Of a stretch of 64,000 nt of DNA, positions 58,841 through 64,000 are shown piece after piece. A program made the translations under genes and the position numbers. Source of the stretch: Neobacillus cucumis (GTDB taxonomy: Bacteria; Bacillota; Bacilli; Bacillales_B; DSM-18226); assembly GCF_016107705.1 (NCBI RefSeq), contig NZ_JAEHGC010000010.1, positions 1 to 64,000 of the forward strand. Reading direction: 5' to 3'. The stretch's first letter is position 1, and each line of letters starts with the position of its first letter. Under the pieces are notes generated by a model. The model had not been told where the DNA came from. It saw nothing but the letters and a program-made list of their open reading frames with translations, and ran no database searches.

Positions 58841-60187
58841 TTATCCAATCAATATTTTTTCTTCAGCATATTTTATTTTTGCTTCTTTCTTATTTAACAT
58901 AAGAGCGAAAGCCATGGTTAATGGTCCAAGTCTTCCAATAAACATCATTAAGGTAATCAAAAGTCTACCAAGCGGCGTAAGGTTTCCTGTTAATCCTTCT
59001 GATAAACCAACTGTACCAAAAGCCGAAATCGTTTCAAACAGGATTTTATTCATATCCGCTTTTTCTGTAAAAGTTAATAGAAAGAAAATGGTAAAGATAA
59101 AAATCATTGCAGTTACTGCAATGGACAGTGATTTATTCACTAATTGCCATGGAATCCTTCTTTTAAAAACATTCACATTATCTTGGTTTGTAAGAACTGT
59201 CCAAAAAGCAAGAAGGATAATAGCAAAGGTTGTTACTTTGATTCCTCCGCCTGTGGAACCAGACGATGCCCCAATGAACATTAAAACCATAGTAAACACC
59301 TGAGATGATAAAGTCATTTTTCCATAATCAATGGTATTAAAACCTGCTGTGCGAGGCACTACCCCTTGAAAATAAGATGCCCATAATTTATCCCCTAAGC
59401 TCAGCTTTCCAATAGTTGCAGGATTGTGAAACTCAGATACAAAAATGATCATTGTACCTAATATGATAAGAATAAGGGTCATTAGTAAAGCTACTTTAGA
59501 ATGCAGGGATAATTTTCGAAATGATTTCTTTTGCCAAGTATCCATTATTACAGTAAAACCAATACCGCCAATCATAAATAAAAATGTAATGACTAAATTT
59601 ATAGTTGGGTCACCTACCCATTTACTTAAACTATCAGGTTCGAGACCAAAACCAGCATTATTAAATGCGGAAATAGAATGAAAAATGCCATAATAAACTG
59701 CTTTCCCTATTGGCATTTCATAGGACCAGCGAATGGCCAGAATGATTGCTCCAATTGCTTCTACAACCAATGTAATTTTGATTATTCGAACCACCAGGTT
59801 CACTACTCCCGAAAGAGTCAATACATTTAATGAATCCTGTAAAAGCAGCCTCTCTTTCAAGCCAATTTTCTTTCCTAATATGATAAACATAAATATACCG
59901 ATTGTCATAAATCCCCAACCGCCGAACTGGATTAAAAAAAGAAGAACAATTTGTCCAAATAAAGTAAAGGTTGTTCCTGTATCAACAACCGCCAATCCTG
60001 TCACACATACTGCAGATGTTGCCTCAAACAAAGCATCAATGAAATTAAGCCCTCTTCCTTCTTCCACAGTCGAAAATGGCAGCATTAAGAGGAGAGTACC
60101 AGCTAATATAAGACTGCCAAACCCTATAACAAGAATTTGGGCAGGATGTAATTTAATTAGATCACCTTTTCGTTTAAAGGCACCCAC
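58841..60187 (-). CDS. ktrB: Potassium transporter subunit KtrB (TrkH family)
   Basis: A 448-residue Na+-dependent K+ channel-like subunit with four repeats each carrying a P-loop: TSAVCVTGLAVVDTG, SAFNNAGFGLEPDS, TAGFNTIDYG (preceded by GVVPR) and TISAFGTVGLSEGL. The Gly in each loop forms the K+ filter. It resembles KtrB/KtrD of B. subtilis in length. It is downstream of ktrA on the same strand (73 bp gap), forming ktrAB. The upstream c-di-AMP riboswitch suggests control by c-di-AMP, although a Spo0M-like gene and a terminator lie between. Confidence 0.94.
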   Translation of the reverse strand: MGAFKRKGDLIKLHPAQILVIGFGSLILAGTLLLMLPFSTVEEGRGLNFIDALFEATSAVCVTGLAVVDTGTTFTLFGQIVLLFLIQFGGWGFMTIGIFMFIILGKKIGLKERLLLQDSLNVLTLSGVVNLVVRIIKITLVVEAIGAIILAIRWSYEMPIGKAVYYGIFHSISAFNNAGFGLEPDSLSKWVGDPTINLVITFLFMIGGIGFTVIMDTWQKKSFRKLSLHSKVALLMTLILIILGTMIIFVSEFHNPATIGKLSLGDKLWASYFQGVVPRTAGFNTIDYGKMTLSSQVFTMVLMFIGASSGSTGGGIKVTTFAIILLAFWTVLTNQDNVNVFKRRIPWQLVNKSLSIAVTAMIFIFTIFFLLTFTEKADMNKILFETISAFGTVGLSEGLTGNLTPLGRLLITLMMFIGRLGPLTMAFALMLNKKEAKIKYAEEKILIG

Positions 60188-60260
60188 CTTTTATCCCCCT
60201 TTATTAAGGTTTTCCACTAACCTTTTCAAAATTGCTTTATGCGTTTTGATATTAATTTAA

Positions 60261-60917
60261 TTAACTGATATGGGAGAATTTCTGTAAGTCTTCATTTTCT
60301 CCAATTACAATCAAGATGTCATCCGATTTTAGCGGGGTTTCCGGATTTGGCAAGATATCAATTTTATTTTTATTTTTTATGCCGATGACGGTTATATTAT
60401 AATTTGCCCTCATATTGATTTCGCGGAGGTTTTGTCCATTCATACTTGCAGGTACTTTAATTTCTTCAATACTATAGTCATCTGCCAGTTCAATGAAATT
60501 TAAAACGTTTGGAGATGACATTAACTGATGTGCAAGCCTTTCTCCCATGTCTTTCTCAGGATAAATCACACGATCCGCTCCTACTTTATCCAAAACTTGT
60601 CCATGACTTTTATTTATAGCCTTTGCCACAACATGCTTAACTCCTAATTCTTTAAGTAGGAGAACGGATAAAATGCTTGCTTGAAGATCATCGCCAATCG
60701 CTACAATGACAGTATCAAAATTTCGTATCCCTACATTTTTTAGGGTCGATACATCGGTCGTATCCCCTATAACTGCATGTGTGACGGAGTCCTGATTATC
60801 CTCAATGTTTTCTTCCTTTTTATCAATAGCTAGTACTTCATTTCCCTCTTTAAATAAGGCGGCAGCAACACTTGAGCCAAACCTGCCCATTCCAATGACT
60901 GCATATTGTTTTTGCAT
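60261..60917 (-). CDS. ktrA: Potassium transporter gating subunit KtrA (RCK domain)
   Basis: A 218-residue cytoplasmic RCK protein which opens KtrB in response to ATP and is closed by c-di-AMP. The N-terminal Rossmann part (YAVIGMGRFGSSVAAALFKE, VLAIDKKEENIED) and the C-terminal RCK_C part (EIKVPASMNGQNLREINMRA, ILIVIGENEDLQKF) are complete. AGGAGG lies 7-8 bases before the ATG. It is the first gene of ktrAB. Confidence 0.95.
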   Translation of the reverse strand: MQKQYAVIGMGRFGSSVAAALFKEGNEVLAIDKKEENIEDNQDSVTHAVIGDTTDVSTLKNVGIRNFDTVIVAIGDDLQASILSVLLLKELGVKHVVAKAINKSHGQVLDKVGADRVIYPEKDMGERLAHQLMSSPNVLNFIELADDYSIEEIKVPASMNGQNLREINMRANYNITVIGIKNKNKIDILPNPETPLKSDDILIVIGENEDLQKFSHIS

Positions 60918-61112
60918 CTTAAAACCTCCTGCTACATCTCCTAAAACTAATTATTGTAATCCGATAAAAAATACCACTCAATAAGTTGGTTCCAGTTTGT
61001 ATATGTACATTCTGAATTTCCCCTTGACTTATCTTTAAAATCTGCTGTCATTCACAAATTAGACAAGGAAAATTATAGATGTCTCATGTTATATTTTCTT
61101 AATCAATTATTC

Positions 61113-61139
61113 AAAAAAAAAGCCACCCACAGGTGGATT
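61113..61139 (-). terminator. Terminator downstream of the Spo0M-like gene
   Basis: TCCACC-TGT-GGGTGG hairpin followed by CTTTTTTTTT on the minus strand, abutting the stop codon at 61139. Confidence 0.85.
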
Positions 61140-61570
61140 TAATATGCCTCATCCATTTCTTTAAAACCATTTTCAATATTGATCATAATTGGAAGGCATT
61201 GTGTAATACTTTTAGAGTTGGCTAAAACAATCCTTATTATTAAAGTATAAAGAAGAGATCCCCTATCTTTTCGAATACTCTCAGGGATATAAAATGTAAA
61301 AGGAATGGTTTCTGATTTATCAGGTAAACTAGAATAAGAAAATAAAACCGTATGGCTATTGATCGTTTCTTCTTCATGAGAATTTGGATCTTTTTTAATT
61401 AAATCAATATCATACCTTTTCACTTTATTTTTAATAAGACCACCCTTAAGCTCAATGGAACCGTTTATATTAGTACCAACCCCATAAACTTTTTTGTCAA
61501 GCTGGATAGTTGCTTTTGGTACAACTAGATTCATTTTCATCATATAACCATTCAACATCCGTATCATCAC
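61139..61570 (-). CDS. Spo0M-like arrestin-fold protein, short form
   Basis: A protein of about 139-143 residues with the N-terminal arrestin-like beta-sandwich of the sporulation-control protein Spo0M: PKATIQLDKKVYGVGTNING, SIELKGGLIKNKVKRYDIDL, then IPFTFYIPESIR. It is little more than half the length of full Spo0M (about 255 residues), so it is a short paralogue or a C-terminally cut gene. The first codon is uncertain (GTG 61570, ATG 61567 or ATG 61558). It lies between the riboswitch and ktrA and ends at a strong terminator. Confidence 0.7.
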   Translation of the reverse strand: MMIRMLNGYMMKMNLVVPKATIQLDKKVYGVGTNINGSIELKGGLIKNKVKRYDIDLIKKDPNSHEEETINSHTVLFSYSSLPDKSETIPFTFYIPESIRKDRGSLLYTLIIRIVLANSKSITQCLPIMINIENGFKEMDEAY

Positions 61571-61849
61571 CCATTTTGTATTTATTCACAAAAAAAATAG
61601 CCCATTACTTACTTTTTCCCAAGATGGAACAAAACCATATTCCCGGCATAGAACTGAATTAACAGACAGCCAAAAAAAATGGTCTTCCATTACATAGGCG
61701 AAAAAGTAACATTGGTCTACTTAACACCTAGCCAGCAACTTTGCTCTCTTAGTGTTCTGTCTCCCATGTATCTTTCTCAAAAATAGGCACAAAAAAAAGA
61801 CCTACTTTAACTTCAAGCTGCTCCTATGCTTCAATTTGTCCAATGAAAC

Positions 61850-62009
61850 AAAAAAGCCCCCTGAATAGGCGGTCACAGACCTCCTTCGCTTTAGCCGACG
61901 AAGTTAGCTGACGGGTAGGATGGCGAAAGAGAATATTCTCATCCTTTCTACAGTAATAGAATTAACCCCCAAAAATTGGTTCCTCCGTTCCCAAATATCG
62001 AGATTAGGC
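61850..62009 (-). promoter_or_regulatory. c-di-AMP riboswitch (ydaO/yuaA type)
   Basis: On the minus strand GGAACGGAGGAACCAATTTT, TGGGGGTTAATTC, then ACCCGTCAGCTAACTTCGTC and GGCTAAAGCGAAGGAGG follow the order and consensus of the ydaO-yuaA leader (…GGGAACC…GGGGUGAAUC…ACCCGACAGCUAACCUCGUC…). It ends in GACCGCCTATTCAGGGGGC and TTTTTT (61872-61850), the terminator part. The aptamer binds cyclic di-AMP and turns off K+ uptake or wall genes. The transcript runs left into the Spo0M-like gene and, if read-through occurs, ktrAB. Confidence 0.88.
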
Positions 62010-62248
62010 CGAACTATTTAATTAGATGTTCAATATGAGGTCATTTTAGCTCCATTTGAAAAAGCTGTAAAGAGGTATATTTTATAAAATAACCTATCAT
62101 TTGCTCATTTTTCTAATAAAATTCAACTTTTTCTTTAAATTACTCATGATTTTGGTATTCGTTCAATTTTAATTAAATGTATTCATAGATGAACTGCATA
62201 AGGAACAATCTATAATCATGAAAAACAAAAAGAGAACGGAGAGATCAC
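62010..62248. other. Divergent promoter region between riboswitch and antiporter
   Basis: No gene. It must hold the promoters for the riboswitch transcript (left) and the antiporter (right). Nothing else could be defined. Confidence 0.4.
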
Positions 62249-63496
62249 ATGGAAGCCAGTGTAATGCATTTTGTTCAACGTGAACTATACATGATCACCA
62301 TGGTTTTTCTTTTTGGATTAATCGCTATTAAACTTTCCGAAAGAATTAAAATTCCCGACGTAGCCCTGTTTATGATTGTAGGGATTTTAATTGGACCATC
62401 CGTCTTCAATTTGATTACAGTTCCCAATAACTCTGTTTCCTACCAATTTATCATTGTATTGGGATCGATATTAATTCTGTTTGAAGGAGGCATTGCAATA
62501 CACTTTTCAGTACTTAAAAAAGTTTGGGTTACGATTTCTCTTTTATCTATTTTAGGAGTGATCATTACGGCTGCCGTTGTGGCTGTTACCGCTTTCTATT
62601 TATTAGATATACCCATTCTTTACGCCCTTCTTCTAGCTTCGGTTATTGCATCCACAGATCCGGCCACTTTGATGCCGGTATTTAAACAAATAGCCATTCA
62701 AGAGAAGGTAAGACGAACAGTTGAAAGTGAGTCTGCTTTTAACGATGCAACAGGATCTATTTTAACGTTTACCTTACTTGGGGTTATAATGGGACATACA
62801 AAATTATCCATATCTTCGAGCACATGGAGTTTTTTTCGAGAAGCCGGTGGTGGAATATTAGTTGGAGCAGTGATTGGTTTTATCGGTATTCTGTTAACCT
62901 CAGAACACCGCTTTGGCTTTTTAAAAAAATACAGCATTGTGGTTAGCTTGCTTGTATCCATAAGCTCTTATTTAGCAGCAGGATTTATTCAAGCCAGCGG
63001 CTTTATGGCAACATTCACTGCAGGTCTTATCTCAGGAAACCCACAACTTTTTAGGTTACATATTGCAGAAGAAACCAACTCAACGGTTTTTGCCTTTTCC
63101 AGTCCACTAACCTTAATTATGAGAACGCTTATTTTTATGTTGTTAGGAACCCAGGTAGATTTTCGGATCTTAGGCCAGTATTGGATACAAGGAATTTTGG
63201 TTGTGCTTGTCTTTATGTTTATTGCTAGACCACTTGCGGTCCTTCTTTGTACTTTACCAGACCGGAAGGCAAAATGGAAAATGAATGAAATTTTGTTTAT
63301 GTTCTGGGTACGGGAAACAGGAGTTATTCCTGCCGCTCTGTCGGGGATGATTGTTGCAGCAAAAGTTGATTATGCAAACCAAATTGCTTCTGTAACGTTT
63401 ATTGCCATCTTAGTCACCATACTGATCCAAGCAAGTACAACTGGTTATGTAGCCAAAAAGTTGAGGATTACTATAGAACCTGTAGAAGGCACTTGA
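62249..63496 (+). CDS. CPA1 family cation/proton antiporter (NhaP/KefB-like)
   Basis: A 415-residue antiporter with 12-13 helices, exchanging Na+ or K+ for H+. The family's ion site is visible in ASVIASTDPATLMPVFK (helix 5) and VESESAFNDATGSILTFTLL (Asp-Asn motif, helix 6). It lacks a long C-terminal regulatory domain, ending after KKLRITIEPVEGT. AACGGAGAG precedes the start (62249, MEASVMHF). Being next to ktrAB and a c-di-AMP riboswitch, a role in K+ efflux or Na+ homeostasis is likely; the cation cannot be told from sequence. Confidence 0.88.
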   Translation: MEASVMHFVQRELYMITMVFLFGLIAIKLSERIKIPDVALFMIVGILIGPSVFNLITVPNNSVSYQFIIVLGSILILFEGGIAIHFSVLKKVWVTISLLSILGVIITAAVVAVTAFYLLDIPILYALLLASVIASTDPATLMPVFKQIAIQEKVRRTVESESAFNDATGSILTFTLLGVIMGHTKLSISSSTWSFFREAGGGILVGAVIGFIGILLTSEHRFGFLKKYSIVVSLLVSISSYLAAGFIQASGFMATFTAGLISGNPQLFRLHIAEETNSTVFAFSSPLTLIMRTLIFMLLGTQVDFRILGQYWIQGILVVLVFMFIARPLAVLLCTLPDRKAKWKMNEILFMFWVRETGVIPAALSGMIVAAKVDYANQIASVTFIAILVTILIQASTTGYVAKKLRITIEPVEGT

Positions 63497-63526
63497 AATA
63501 ATTACATATAAACAGGGTAAAAAGGA

Positions 63527-63549
63527 CAGGTGAGGTTTCACCTGCTTTT
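63527..63549 (+). terminator. Terminator downstream of the antiporter
   Basis: CAGGTGA-GGTT-TCACCTG followed by CTTTTTGG, 31 bp past the stop. Confidence 0.85.
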
Positions 63550-63904
63550 TGGGGTTTGGAGGTAAGATACCGTTTAGTAAAAGTAACTTGTGAAGGGGTT
63601 GATGACCAAGAACTCGCTCCTTTTTGGTGGACTTGATTTACATGAAAGCGACCAAGATGATGATTAATAATACAAACGGTCTCGACTTCGCAAAAAAGCA
63701 GGGAATATTAAGTTACAAACGTATTGAGTCAATTAATTTGATGCGTTTGTTGTTTTAGGGATAGGCTTCTCAATCTGTTGATCTAAGCGCTAAGAGTGAA
63801 TAAGCGATTTTTCTTTTGAAGAATCGCCCCAATTAATAGAAGTTAAATGTAGCTTAAGATTAATACCTATTAGGTAAATTATGTTAGTACATGATTGTAA
63901 TGTA
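63550..63904. other. Intergenic region at the right end
   Basis: No gene is seen. ACAAACG / CGTTTGT arms at 63715-63752 followed by TGTTTT may form a weak terminator. Confidence 0.35.
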
Positions 63905-63944
63905 AAAGCCGATTTTTCTATGTATTAATGGAAAAATCGGCTTT
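63905..63944. terminator. Strong bidirectional hairpin terminator
   Basis: AAAGCCGATTTTTC / GAAAAATCGGCTTT with a 12-base loop, near the right edge of the window. The gene it serves is outside or lost. Confidence 0.75.
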
Positions 63945-64000
63945 ATTTCAGAAAGTATAAAAATCAGTTCCATTTGAAAGGTCCACACTGTAAATGAATT

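Noticed and set aside
59733..60260. 175-codon open frame antisense to ktrB
   Set aside because: It is a shadow of the hydrophobic ktrB coding sequence, with no start signal.

Overview
This 64 kb window is AT-rich DNA from a low-GC Gram-positive bacterium of the family Bacillaceae. The signs are the 5' end of a Bacillus-type 16S rRNA gene at the left edge (minus strand), AGGAGG-type ribosome binding sites, TTG and GTG starts, cre-like sites, a ktrAB operon, a c-di-AMP (ydaO-type) riboswitch, a YhfH-type zinc-ribbon protein and a likely sporulation promoter. The genus cannot be fixed from the window; a Neobacillus- or Cytobacillus-like organism would fit.

Positions 0.8-36.2 kb form a catabolic island, almost all on the minus strand, built around ureide (allantoin), hydantoin-type and glyoxylate metabolism. 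In order it holds malate synthase G and malic enzyme (glyoxylate to malate to pyruvate); an FAH-family hydrolase, a one-cysteine Asp/Glu-racemase-fold enzyme, an MFS carrier and a GntR regulator; an allantoinase-like amidohydrolase, an NCS1 permease and a second GntR regulator; a hydantoin-racemase-like protein, an amidase and a broken NCS1 permease; an NCS2 permease, a cupin, ureidoglycine aminohydrolase (allE), allantoinase (allB), the PucR regulator and allantoate amidohydrolase (allC). It ends with an unusual operon encoding a split transketolase, a DUF1537 kinase, a glyoxylate-carboligase-like ThDP enzyme and a TIM-barrel isomerase, next to an IclR regulator and a class II aldolase. A 21-bp motif (TTATTAAGAAAC, three bases, GTTTC) occurs at eleven places upstream of genes in this island, always in the same orientation. 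It suggests one IclR-type regulon, possibly glyoxylate-responsive, tying these operons together.

Positions 38-44.2 kb hold a second accessory block: a TIM-barrel isomerase, RidA, and two paralogous MFS carriers with YheO-type and DeoR-type regulators. Hydroxylamine reductase (hcp) and a GNAT acetyltransferase follow.

Positions 47.8-58.4 kb are a mobile, decayed region. It contains a broken IS110-family transposase with its upstream structured RNA region (a bridge-RNA candidate), an orphan second copy of that region at 53 kb, a family of short dispersed repeats, a phage-type HTH protein, small membrane proteins, an HpaB-family flavin monooxygenase, a Gly-rich repeat protein with a His tail, a PadR-controlled permease pair, a decayed tyrosine recombinase and a 3' fragment of a tRNA-Val gene that looks like an attachment site. 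It also contains a thioredoxin-fold gene with an in-frame UGA in a UxxC motif followed by a SECIS-like hairpin, a candidate selenoprotein.

Positions 58.8-63.5 kb are ion homeostasis: ktrAB, a Spo0M-like protein, a c-di-AMP riboswitch and a divergent CPA1 cation/proton antiporter.
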